Shown one piece after another: positions 54,888 to 63,176 of a stretch of DNA of 64,000 nt. Made by a program: the position numbers and the translations under genes. Location of the stretch: positions 925,001-989,000 of the forward strand of contig NZ_OZ026451.1 in assembly GCF_964019545.1 (NCBI RefSeq). Reading direction: 5' to 3'. The notes below the pieces were generated by a model. The model saw only the letters and a program-made list of their open reading frames with translations. It was not told the origin of the DNA and did no database searches. How positions within the stretch are numbered: position 1 is the first letter of the stretch; each line of letters begins with the position of its first letter. This DNA is from Rickettsiella endosymbiont of Xylota segnis. GTDB lineage: Bacteria; Pseudomonadota; Gammaproteobacteria; Diplorickettsiales; Diplorickettsiaceae.

Positions 54888-54973
54888 ACTCACAGCAATT
54901 GAGTTTTTTGCAAATACCGTGAAAGAATTACGAATCAGCGGCAACGCATTAAAAATTCAAGTGCGAAGAGTAT
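54888..54973 (+). repeat. Shortened copy of the 123-bp dispersed repeat
   Basis: ACTCACAGCAATTGAGTTTT and GTGAAAGAATTACGAATCAGCGGCAACG and TTCAAGTGCGAAGAGTAT are kept, but the middle block (CAACCGGAATGTATTC...ATGAGG) is deleted. It lies just before the small secreted-protein gene. Confidence 0.75.
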
Positions 54974-54993
54974 ATATAACCTGAGGGGATAGT

Positions 54994-55317
54994 ATGAAAA
55001 AATTATTACTAATGGCTTCAGCTATTTGCATGGGTTTATTAAGTAGCATCAACGTGGCTAATGCCCACCCAGGCCAAAGTGCTTGTGCATTTAATGCTCA
55101 CTTAGTAAAAAAGGCTGGTTTTGTTTCTGGAGCATACTATGACTGCGCTACCATACGTCAGTTATTGTCCAGACTCAACGTCGCACCACGTGCTTGTACA
55201 AATATTGCATCATGTCAATATCGTTATGTTTGCAGCGAATATCATTATCTCGCTACCAATAAATTAATTCCTAACCGAGGCCCAACTATTTATTGGCATA
55301 CTTCACAACCTTTTTAA
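54994..55317 (+). CDS. Small secreted Cys-containing protein
   Basis: 107 residues with a clear signal peptide (MKKLLLMASAICMGLLSS, cleavage likely after ANA, about 24). The mature part has five Cys (SACAF, YDCAT, RACTN, SCQYR, VCSEY) and is rich in Tyr and His. CTGAGGGG lies seven bases ahead of the ATG. Not recognised. It has its own terminator and sits alone between prfA and the lipid-transport operon. Confidence 0.65.
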   Translation: MKKLLLMASAICMGLLSSINVANAHPGQSACAFNAHLVKKAGFVSGAYYDCATIRQLLSRLNVAPRACTNIASCQYRYVCSEYHYLATNKLIPNRGPTIYWHTSQPF

Positions 55318-55343
55318 TAAAAAAGGAATGGGGCAAATTCAGG

Positions 55344-55374
55344 TATCCCTTCCCTAGTGAAGGGATATTTTTTT
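55344..55374 (+). terminator. Rho-independent terminator
   Basis: TATCCCTTC and GAAGGGATA form a nine-pair stem with a six-base loop, followed by seven T. It ends the small secreted-protein gene. Confidence 0.88.
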
Positions 55375-55382
55375 GTGCAAAA

Positions 55383-55416
55383 TACTACGCACTTGAATTT
55401 TTACTGCGTTGCCACA
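55383..55416 (-). repeat. Fragment of the 123-bp dispersed repeat
   Basis: On the minus strand GTGGCAACGCAGTAAAAATTCAAGTGCGTAGTAT is the distal third of the repeat. It lies between the terminator and the mlaE-like gene. Confidence 0.55.
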
Positions 55417-55458
55417 TTTTGCTGGTAAAGTCTATTTATCTATTTTTGGTTACGCTTC

Positions 55459-56589
55459 ATGTCGACATCAGTTAATGCCTCTATAGCCATTTCGCCACAG
55501 CAAAAGAATCAAATTGATTGTTACGGTGCATGGACCTTACGTGGCATTCATAAAAAAAACTTAGATCACGCTTTTAAAAAACTGAATCGCAGCACAGAAT
55601 CGTCATTCATTTTAAATGCTGAAGCTATCACGCGTATGGATAGTAGTGGTGCCTGGCAACTTTACCAATGGAAAAAACAACTCACTAAAAAAAAGGACGT
55701 GCAACTGACTGGTTTAAATCAAAAACACCACGCATTATTTGCAATGATAGAAGAAGCAGCCAAACAAATAAAACCGTTGCCTACAGTAAAAACTTATACC
55801 GGTTTGGCCTTGCTCGGCAAAAAAACTATCCAATCCTGGCAGGGATTCAAATCTTATTTAAGTTTTATTGGTAAAAACTTTATTAGCGCTTGGCATACTA
55901 TCTGGCAGCCCAGCCAACTGCGTGGACGCGCCATCATGAGTATCATTGAAAATACCGGTTTAGATGCTTTAGGTATTATTGCTTTATTATCTTTTATGAT
56001 AGGTATTGTCTTAACTTATCAAATGGGTTTTCAATTAAAAAATTTTGGCGCGACCCGATTTATTATCGATTTATTAGGTCTTGCCATATTACGTGAATTT
56101 GCTCCCTTATTGACGGCGATTATGGTAGCCGGTCGCAGTGGATCCGCTTTTACTGCCCAATTGGGAATGATGAAGATCAAGGAAGAAATCGATGCTTTAA
56201 ACACCATGGGTGTTCTCCCGAATCAATTATTAATCTTACCTCGTATTTGGGGTTTATTGATTGCTTTACCTTTACTCACAGTTTGGGCTGATGTTTTTGG
56301 TCTACTCGGTGGCATGGCCATGACACATAACATGCTCAATATTAGTTACACTGAATTTTTACAACGTTTTCCGAAAGTCGTTTCACTTTCCTCACTCATT
56401 ATCGGTGTCGGTAAAGCACCGGTATTTGCACTTATTATTGCCAGCACTGCTTGTTTTCAGGGTTTGCGTGTCAGTGGTAGTGCCGATAGTGTCGGCAGAC
56501 AAACCACGCGTAGTGTGGTACAAGCTATCTTTTTTATTATTGTCGCCGACGCATTATTTTCGATTTTATTTAGTAACTTAAATATCTAA
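55459..56589 (+). CDS. MlaE-type permease with N-terminal STAS domain
   Basis: The membrane component of an ABC-type lipid transporter between inner and outer membrane. Residues 10-105 form a STAS domain (AWTLRGIHKKNLDHAF, ITRMDSSGAWQLYQW), fused to the MlaE permease (about 150-376) with LTYQMGFQLKNFGATRFIID, AILREFAPLLTAIMVAGRSG, SAFTAQLGMMKIKEEIDAL and five to six membrane helices. In E. coli the STAS protein MlaB is separate; fused forms are common. First gene of a four-gene operon. Confidence 0.9.
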   Translation: MSTSVNASIAISPQQKNQIDCYGAWTLRGIHKKNLDHAFKKLNRSTESSFILNAEAITRMDSSGAWQLYQWKKQLTKKKDVQLTGLNQKHHALFAMIEEAAKQIKPLPTVKTYTGLALLGKKTIQSWQGFKSYLSFIGKNFISAWHTIWQPSQLRGRAIMSIIENTGLDALGIIALLSFMIGIVLTYQMGFQLKNFGATRFIIDLLGLAILREFAPLLTAIMVAGRSGSAFTAQLGMMKIKEEIDALNTMGVLPNQLLILPRIWGLLIALPLLTVWADVFGLLGGMAMTHNMLNISYTEFLQRFPKVVSLSSLIIGVGKAPVFALIIASTACFQGLRVSGSADSVGRQTTRSVVQAIFFIIVADALFSILFSNLNI

Positions 56590-56617
56590 CCATCACTGGA
56601 TTATTTTACGTACGCTC

Positions 56618-57436
56618 ATGTCATCGAATAAGCGCTATAATGCAATTATGCATGCTTCTGACCCCGTTATAAAAGTTAAAAATGTTAAACTACTCCTCGC
56701 GGGTCAATGGATCCATTGCGGCATTAATTTAGAAGTGCAACACGGCGAAATTATTGGCATAGTCGGAGGCAGCGGTTCAGGAAAATCGACATTGCTGCGC
56801 GAAATTTTAGCCTTACTGACCCCTACTTCTGGAGAGATTGAAGTTTTTGGTAAAAATTTAAGCAAGCTTTCTGCAGCCGAGTTACTTAAAATACAATGTC
56901 GTTGGGGCGTATTATTTCAACAATCGGCCCTCTTTACGTCGCTTAATGTCATTGAAAATATTTCCTTCCCCTTACAAGAACATACAAAATTGGACAAAAC
57001 GACGATCAAAGAGCTAGCTTTAATTAAATTATTAGCGGTAGGTTTGCCGATAGACTCGGCCATAAAATATCCATCTGAACTGAGTGGCGGAATGTTGAAG
57101 CGAACGGCTTTAGCACGTGCTCTGATCATGGATCCCGAATTGTTGTTACTCGATGAACCCACCGCAGGTCTCGACCCACAAGGCGCAGAAGAATTTGATG
57201 CATTAGTCTTAAACTTACGCAACATTTTAGGATTAACCATTGTCATGATCACGCATGATCTGGATACCTTATGGCAAATTACCGATAAAGTTGCTTTTTT
57301 AAATGCAGGACGCGTTTTGGAGTTTGCACCCATGGTGCGTCTCACGCAATCCAAACAACCAGCTATAATGGCTTATTTTCAAGGACCACGTGGGCGTTTG
57401 ACGCAACATCTTTACGAGGGAAACCATGGAATCTAA
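56618..57436 (+). CDS. ABC transporter ATPase, MlaF type
   Basis: Powers the lipid transporter. Walker A GGSGSGKSTLLREIL (about 49-63), Q-loop LFQQSALF (about 104), signature LSGGMLKRTALARAL (about 152-166, LSGGM typical of MlaF), Walker B LLLLDEPTAGLDP (about 173-185), switch His in MITHDLD. Length 272. It overlaps the MCE gene by 11 bases. Confidence 0.92.
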   Translation: MSSNKRYNAIMHASDPVIKVKNVKLLLAGQWIHCGINLEVQHGEIIGIVGGSGSGKSTLLREILALLTPTSGEIEVFGKNLSKLSAAELLKIQCRWGVLFQQSALFTSLNVIENISFPLQEHTKLDKTTIKELALIKLLAVGLPIDSAIKYPSELSGGMLKRTALARALIMDPELLLLDEPTAGLDPQGAEEFDALVLNLRNILGLTIVMITHDLDTLWQITDKVAFLNAGRVLEFAPMVRLTQSKQPAIMAYFQGPRGRLTQHLYEGNHGI

Positions 57437-58226
57437 AGTCAATTATACCTTAGTCGGTGCTTTTGTTCTTATTTTGACCATCGCCCTCATTATTTTTATT
57501 ACTTGGTTATCAGCGGGATTATCCACGAAACATTATAAAAACTTCTTAGTTATCATGCATGAATCCGTGGCCGGCTTAGGGGTTAATTCTTCCGTTAAAT
57601 ATAATGGTGTTAATGTGGGGACCATTAAGAAAATTTCTTTAAATGATCAGAATCCTGAGCAAGTACGCTTAATATTACAAATAGAAGAACATACGCCTAT
57701 TACTGAAGGCACGACAGCCACCTTAAATAGTCAAGGTTTGACCGGGATCACTTACCTGGCATTGCAAGGCAGTGATTCTAATTTAAATCCTATTCCATTC
57801 GTTCACGGTGAAAAATACCCAATTATTAAAAGCACTCCTTCTTTGTTTTTACGTTTAGATACGACTTTACGTGATCTGAATAATAATATGAATCAGATTA
57901 CACAAAATATTAATGGCGTATTAGGGGGTGAAAATCCGGTATTATTTAGAAAGATTTTAGATAATTTATCCATAACCAGTAATCACTTAGCGCAACAAAG
58001 TAAACGTCTCGATGCTATTTTAATTAATACCGCACGTTCAACACGTGCATTTCCATCGTTAATGAATACATTAACCCAACAAACGCTCCCGTCTACCAAT
58101 CAAGTGTTAAATAACCTAAGTATCATGACAGATAATTTACTTGAATTGTCGGATAATCTAAGACAAAACCCCAGCCTATTAATCCGCGGACAGAAACCAC
58201 CCCCCTTAGGACCAGGAGAAGAATAA
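57426..58226 (+). CDS. MCE-domain lipid-transport protein (MlaD-like)
   Basis: An inner-membrane anchored periplasmic protein forming the lipid-carrying ring. Membrane helix at about 8-30 (LVGAFVLILTIALIIFITWL), MCE domain at about 40-115 (VAGLGVNSSVKYNGVNVGTI, QGLTGITYLALQG), then helices to about 240. Longer than E. coli MlaD (183), closer to the single-MCE proteins paired with an auxiliary lipoprotein. GGAAACC precedes ATG. Confidence 0.9.
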   Translation: MESKVNYTLVGAFVLILTIALIIFITWLSAGLSTKHYKNFLVIMHESVAGLGVNSSVKYNGVNVGTIKKISLNDQNPEQVRLILQIEEHTPITEGTTATLNSQGLTGITYLALQGSDSNLNPIPFVHGEKYPIIKSTPSLFLRLDTTLRDLNNNMNQITQNINGVLGGENPVLFRKILDNLSITSNHLAQQSKRLDAILINTARSTRAFPSLMNTLTQQTLPSTNQVLNNLSIMTDNLLELSDNLRQNPSLLIRGQKPPPLGPGEE

Positions 58227-58227
58227 A

Positions 58228-58875
58228 GTGCTTAACTTTTTAGGTCGTATGGGCTTTGGTAAAAATAATTGTGTCCATAAAGTAATAATAGCTTTGCCAT
58301 GTTTACTGTTGTTATCAGCCTGTTCGATATTTGAGCCTATTAAAACTCCTCCGATGCACTACTTTACTTTAGCCATGCCTGATCCAGATTGGGATAGTTG
58401 CGCACAACAAGGGCGTAGCACAATATTGGTCAATCAACCTCGTGCCAATGCAATTTATAACAGTCCGCGCATGATATACATCCCCGCTTGCTATCAAATC
58501 CAATATTTTGCACAAAATCGCTGGGCAGACATGCCCACACAAATGTTACAGTCTTTATTAATCAACTCTTTACAACATACCGGCTATTTTCAAGCAATTA
58601 TTAATACCCCCTCCACTACTTATTATGATTGGGTGCTGAATACACAATTACTTAGCTTTCAACAAGAATTTATAAGCATTCCCAGTCGTTTCCGCATTGC
58701 GATGCGTGCGCAACTCATCGATGCCCGATCTAGACATGTCATTGCCACACAAGATTTTGTTGTGGTACAAACCGCAGCACATGATGATCCTTACGGTGGA
58801 GCACTGGCTGCAAACCTCGCAGTACAAAAAATACTCAATGAAATTAATTGTTTTTGCTTAAGAAATTTAAGCTGA
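58228..58875 (+). CDS. ABC-type transport auxiliary lipoprotein (PqiC-like)
   Basis: 215 residues with a lipoprotein signal (VIIALPCLLLLSACS, Cys32), start codon GTG one base after the MCE stop. The mature part has TPPMHYFTLAMP near 40, NSPRMIYIPACYQIQYFAQN RWAD-type strand pattern and LNTQLLSFQQEF, the pattern of outer-membrane partners of MCE systems (PqiC/YmbA). It ends the operon. Confidence 0.8.
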   Translation: MLNFLGRMGFGKNNCVHKVIIALPCLLLLSACSIFEPIKTPPMHYFTLAMPDPDWDSCAQQGRSTILVNQPRANAIYNSPRMIYIPACYQIQYFAQNRWADMPTQMLQSLLINSLQHTGYFQAIINTPSTTYYDWVLNTQLLSFQQEFISIPSRFRIAMRAQLIDARSRHVIATQDFVVVQTAAHDDPYGGALAANLAVQKILNEINCFCLRNLS

Positions 58876-58926
58876 AAATCTAGGCTTTAAGTTTTTCATC
58901 CACGACTATTTTTGTTTCAATCCAAT

Positions 58927-59100
58927 TTAAGCTTTGTTAGGAAATAACATAATGATATTTAAATGATCATTTTTTTGTTTCGCATCTTCAAACCAACTAT
59001 AATTTTTTTTATCGTTGCAGTTTTTTTTCAAACCATTTACTTTTTTTCGCAATGAATAATGACGATTGGCTTTCTTGATTCTTTTTCGTATCGATAGCAT
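58927..59100 (-). CDS. Possible small basic protein
   Basis: A 57-codon frame starting MLSIRKRIKKANRHYS with GAGG about 12 bases ahead and ending MLFPNKA. Strongly basic, no family. It lies alone in a 556-base gap and may be real or chance. The rest of the gap (59101-59431) is AT-rich with nothing visible. Confidence 0.3.
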   Translation of the reverse strand: MLSIRKRIKKANRHYSLRKKVNGLKKNCNDKKNYSWFEDAKQKNDHLNIIMLFPNKA

Positions 59101-59431
59101 AGTGATATTTAACCTCGATTAATATTAAATGAGTAATAAATTTTTAATGGAAAAAAAAATAGATGTGCAGTATAAATAGTTTATATTAAGCTTATATTAA
59201 ATAAAAATTAAATTGCGTGGTTAAATTATTAAAAATTAAGTTTGTTTACACTGCGAGTCTGCCGACTTACTTTGGTGTAAAAAAATTGCCTTTCATTAAA
59301 TAAGGATAATAACGATTGCGTATTCCGTAATCGCTTTAAAGATAGGCATAAATAGTCTCGTGACAAATTATACTTTTTCCCTTGTTTAGCGCCCTGCTAT
59401 TTGTTCAGGTGTCCAAGATAACTGTAATTTT

Positions 59432-60351
59432 TTAAATACATAACTTCTTAATCTCCTGTTTTTTCTTTTCTATGGCTTTTTTATCTTTGGGTTTTGTTTG
59501 TAAAAAGCTGTACCTAGATTGTGTGCTCAATGCATTAGAAGAATTTTTATTAAATTCTGTTTTGTTTTGTGACTTTGGTGGAACTTTAAGCAATTCCTCA
59601 AGTTGTTTTTGGCGTCCTGGCTTTGGTTCTGGCTGATAGAGAATCCTTTTTTTTGTCTCGGAGGTTAATTCTTGAGGTAATTTGTCGAACGGCTTTTTCA
59701 AGCTCTTTAACAATCTCGATATGCCCGTTTTGGTTAGCAATACAAAGCGGAATCACATCATTTGCTGATAAATTAACATCGCTGCCTGCTGTTATAAGTT
59801 CTTTAACAAGCTCAACATGACCGTGCTGTGCAGCAGCGTTAAGCCAGGAATCACCTATTTTATTTTGAAACTTGGCCTTCTCTAAAGTTACTTCATGCAA
59901 CGATTTCCATTTTTTATCAGCAAATAACTGCGCCATCTCAGAATGAGATAAATTCGGGCAGCACACATTGTGCTTATAATAATTTTTTCCTCAGAATCTG
60001 ATAAGGAAATGATTTCTCCTGCTTCTACAAGGGGGACGTGCAAAAAAATACCTTTTGCTAAGCCAGATTGATATTTGGTAACTATACTAGCATCTATCAC
60101 CCAACTTTTATCATCAGCATCATAACCTAACATAAAGCTGTGTATTCGATTACTTAAAATCAAAGTACTACGACTGTGCTTTTGCTCATTCATAAATTGT
60201 TCCCAACTATTCAGTAATATTTGCATTTCCTCAACGCTATAAATGCCGCTAAAATTGCCTACCTGGGAGAATCCGCCTCGTTCTTCTGCTGATTGGCTTT
60301 GTATAAGTTCTGCAATGTTATTGAAGATTTCAAAGGTAAATATCTGTTTGA
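59432..60351 (-). pseudogene. Decayed ankyrin-repeat gene with at least two frameshifts
   Basis: Three overlapping minus-strand frames add up to one lost gene. Frame 1 (60351-59970) reads SAEERGGFSQVGNFSGIYSV, then RIHSFMLGYDADDKSWVIDA and LSDSEEKIIIS, and has no start codon. Frame 2 (59966-59640) has about three ankyrin repeats (WLNAAAQHGHVELVKELITA, CIANQNGHIEIVKEL). Frame 3 (59740-59432) is a Lys/Pro/Gln-rich tail. The HSF and W-VIDA blocks echo the His and Asp segments of the two ankyrin genes at 10-13 kb, though with the ankyrin part on the other side. Confidence 0.7.
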
Positions 60352-60894
60352 TTTAACAAACTCTTATGCAATTCGACCTGAATGTTAGTTACATTATCTA
60401 TTTTGACTAGACTGTAAATACCATAGGCTAGCTATGGGAAGTGGATGAGTAATCGGATTGTCCCTTTTTGTATGGAGTGCGGTAAGTGCATTTTTCTTTA
60501 AAATCAACTAAATCTTCAATTAATCTAAGCTTATCTACAACATAGGCGTTTTTCTTCTAGAAGTTTGCCATATAATAAAGCAATATCCGATTCAGATAAT
60601 TTCACCCTCCGGGTAGTGGTCTTTCTTTCTTTCCCTAAACAAATTAACAATAACTTTGTCCGAACTTTTCTCTTGAATGTTCTCCACGATTATTTTAATA
60701 AATGATTTCTACGATCCTAATCATCTTTTTTAATAATTTTCATTATAAAATTAGCCTTTAGAGTTTGTTTTTAATATTATTAGATGCCAATAATGTTAGA
60801 GTTGTTACATGCTAAATTAGTTAAATTAATTTAATAATAAATAATAGAAAAAATTTTCTAATAATTAGATATTACTCACTCATCCATTTTTAAA
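60352..60894. other. Gap with possible relic
   Basis: On the minus strand near 60610-60550 the phrase KLSESDIALLYGKLLEEKRL is open and looks coding, followed by LRLIEDLVDFKEKCTYR in another frame; probably another decayed gene related to the ankyrin relic. The last 130 bases are AT-rich and hold the promoter of the downstream transporter. Confidence 0.4.
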
Positions 60895-62097
60895 ATGAAA
60901 TATTTAAAAAATAAAAACTTAATGCCCCAATTTTTTCCACTATTATTAGTTTGTTACGAAATAATCAATTATTTGGCCAACGATATGTATTTGCCGGCTT
61001 TGCCGAGTATGATTCACGATCTCGGGATCAATACCCGTTTAGCGCAACAAACCGTAACTGCTTGGTTTTTTGGTGCAAGCTCGTTACACTTATTATTAGG
61101 TCCGGTCTCGGATCGATTTGGTAGAAAACCCGTCCTACTTATCGGCGGCGTATTGTTTACTACCGCCACTTGGATTTGTGCAATCACATCGAATATTCAT
61201 ATTTTATTGCTAGCGCGCTTTATTCAAGGCGCGGTGGTGTCTACTTTAAGCACGGCGGGTTATGCCAGTATTCACGAGACCTATGATCGCAAACAAGCCA
61301 TCCAAATATTGGCACTGATGACCAGTGTGGTGGTGTTAGCACCTGCTGTTGGCCCTTTAATTGGTGGAATTTTTTTACAATGGTTAAACTGGCGTTGGAT
61401 ATTTGTATTTTTAGCAGTGAGTGCCAGCATCATTTGGCTAGGCTTATGTTTTATCATGTCAGAAACGCATTCCAGTACACAAAGATACATGTTTCGATGG
61501 TCACATGTATTAATAAATTATCAACAGATACTGAAAAATAAAGCATTCATGCTTAATCTATGTATTATTAGTTTTAATGTATTAGCTAAAGTTGCGTGGA
61601 TAGTAGGCGGACCGTTTTTAATCATCAACCAATTTAAATTAAATACCTTATATTTTGGTCTAATCCAAATTTTGGTCTTTGGCAGTCAGATTCTCGGGGC
61701 ACAAATCGTCAAACGTGTTATCCATCACATCGAAATAAATCGTTTAATCAACCAAGGCTTAAGCATTTCCCTATTTGCTAGCGTATTGGCAGTTGGTTTG
61801 TGTTTTAATTTTCCCGATAAACTCATAGGACTTGTCATTTGCTTAATGATTTTTTGTTTCGGTACTGCACTTTCCAGTCCTTTACAACGACTTTGTATAG
61901 AAGCGAGTCCTGAACCCATGGGTGCGCGCATGGCCATTTATGCGACTTCAATTAGTTTATTTTGTAGTTTGGCCAGTTTTTTATTTAGTTTTACCTACAC
62001 CGGCAGCTTACTCTGGTTTGCTAGCTTACTGTTTATACTTGCCAGTCTCGCCAACCTCGTGCGCTGGTTTAGCTTGAAATACTTTTTTAACGTTTAG
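60895..62097 (+). CDS. Bcr/CflA-type MFS drug exporter
   Basis: A 400-residue inner-membrane proton antiporter with 12 predicted helices. The N-terminal signature YEIINYLANDMYLPALPSM (about 21-39), loop 2-3 motif GPVSDRFGRKPVLL (about 69-82) and motif C-like VLAPAVGPLIGGIFLQWLNW (about 147-166) mark the Bcr/CflA (DHA1) group. The natural substrate is unknown. No neighbour regulator. Confidence 0.88.
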   Translation: MKYLKNKNLMPQFFPLLLVCYEIINYLANDMYLPALPSMIHDLGINTRLAQQTVTAWFFGASSLHLLLGPVSDRFGRKPVLLIGGVLFTTATWICAITSNIHILLLARFIQGAVVSTLSTAGYASIHETYDRKQAIQILALMTSVVVLAPAVGPLIGGIFLQWLNWRWIFVFLAVSASIIWLGLCFIMSETHSSTQRYMFRWSHVLINYQQILKNKAFMLNLCIISFNVLAKVAWIVGGPFLIINQFKLNTLYFGLIQILVFGSQILGAQIVKRVIHHIEINRLINQGLSISLFASVLAVGLCFNFPDKLIGLVICLMIFCFGTALSSPLQRLCIEASPEPMGARMAIYATSISLFCSLASFLFSFTYTGSLLWFASLLFILASLANLVRWFSLKYFFNV

Positions 62098-62213
62098 GGG
62101 CCATTCACATCAATTTACCTACCTAATTACTAAGCTTTCTTACCTAAGCGAAGTATAGTTTAGACTTTAAACAATACGATGCAATGTCCTTACATTCCGA
62201 AGACGAGGTTTTT

Positions 62214-63155
62214 ATGCCGATAGTCACTGATCAAGGAATAAGTACCACAAAGCTTTGTGAGAACAGCAAAAAATACTTAAGTCGTGTATTAGCAGATAGA
62301 ATTTTAGTTGGCGCAAGCATAAAGGACCCTAACTTTCTAAGTTGGGAAGAACTTTTAGGCAGAGCAAAAGAGAAATTAGGAGTACATTTAATTACGCGCT
62401 TAGTTTGGCAACTACGAAAAAACGCCGAATATGCTGGTCCCGATAATAAAGAAAGCTTTAAACAACATATTGTAAATAAATTAATTACACTCGAGTGTCA
62501 ACATCTCGAACAAATTCTAGAATACAAAAAACAGCACGCAGTATTACGCCACAAAAAACGTGCTTTGTTTTCCTTACTCTTAGGGATCGTTCTACCCATT
62601 ATATCCTTTCTCGCTCTACCTGTTATTGGGGTAACGGGTATTTTGCTCGGCGTACTAAGCGCACTAATAGAAACTGGATTGTTAGCCTATACAGTGTCAG
62701 CTTTTGTCGGCAAAAAACTCATTGATCCGGAGTGGATTGCAGAATGCTCGCATAAAAAAAATCAATTTCTGCAAAAAATGGATAAAGAGAAAACTCAAGC
62801 TAAATATACAAAGATAATAAAGACGATCAATAAAAGAACTACTTCTGAAAAATATAAGCGGCTCTCAGAATTTTTGGGTAAAGAGCGTTTATCAACAATC
62901 ATAGAAGTAGCTGATGATGAAAATAAAATAAAAAGTCAACAAATTCCTACGGTTAAAACAGTAGCAGAGCATGAAATGCAAATGAGTAATTTAAAAATAC
63001 TCTCAACAGCAGATGCAACTACACAAACACCATCCGATGATAAAAGTATTAGTAAAGCTTCTATAATCTATAATGTTTCTTTTTTTATATCCCCAAAAGC
63101 ATCATTTGATCCTGAACAACAACATGTTATCCACCCGCTATGCATAAAAAGCTAA
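62214..63155 (+). CDS. Unknown protein with a central membrane hairpin
   Basis: I set the start at ATG 62214 (GAGG five bases ahead), giving 313 residues; an ATG at 62184 is possible. Helical N-terminus, two adjacent hydrophobic segments near 120-165 (LFSLLLGIVLPIISFLALPV, GVTGILLGVLSALIETGLLA), then a Lys-rich helical stretch and a Ser/Thr-rich tail. No family recognised. The design (soluble ends, short central hairpin, no signal peptide) is frequent in effectors of intracellular bacteria; this is only suggestive. Confidence 0.5.
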   Translation: MPIVTDQGISTTKLCENSKKYLSRVLADRILVGASIKDPNFLSWEELLGRAKEKLGVHLITRLVWQLRKNAEYAGPDNKESFKQHIVNKLITLECQHLEQILEYKKQHAVLRHKKRALFSLLLGIVLPIISFLALPVIGVTGILLGVLSALIETGLLAYTVSAFVGKKLIDPEWIAECSHKKNQFLQKMDKEKTQAKYTKIIKTINKRTTSEKYKRLSEFLGKERLSTIIEVADDENKIKSQQIPTVKTVAEHEMQMSNLKILSTADATTQTPSDDKSISKASIIYNVSFFISPKASFDPEQQHVIHPLCIKS

Positions 63156-63176
63156 ATCTTTTATTTTAAAAAATAT

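Noticed and set aside
56917..57354. Minus-strand frame of 145 codons within the MlaF-like gene
   Set aside because: Antisense to Walker B and signature motifs of the ATPase; composition typical of a shadow frame.
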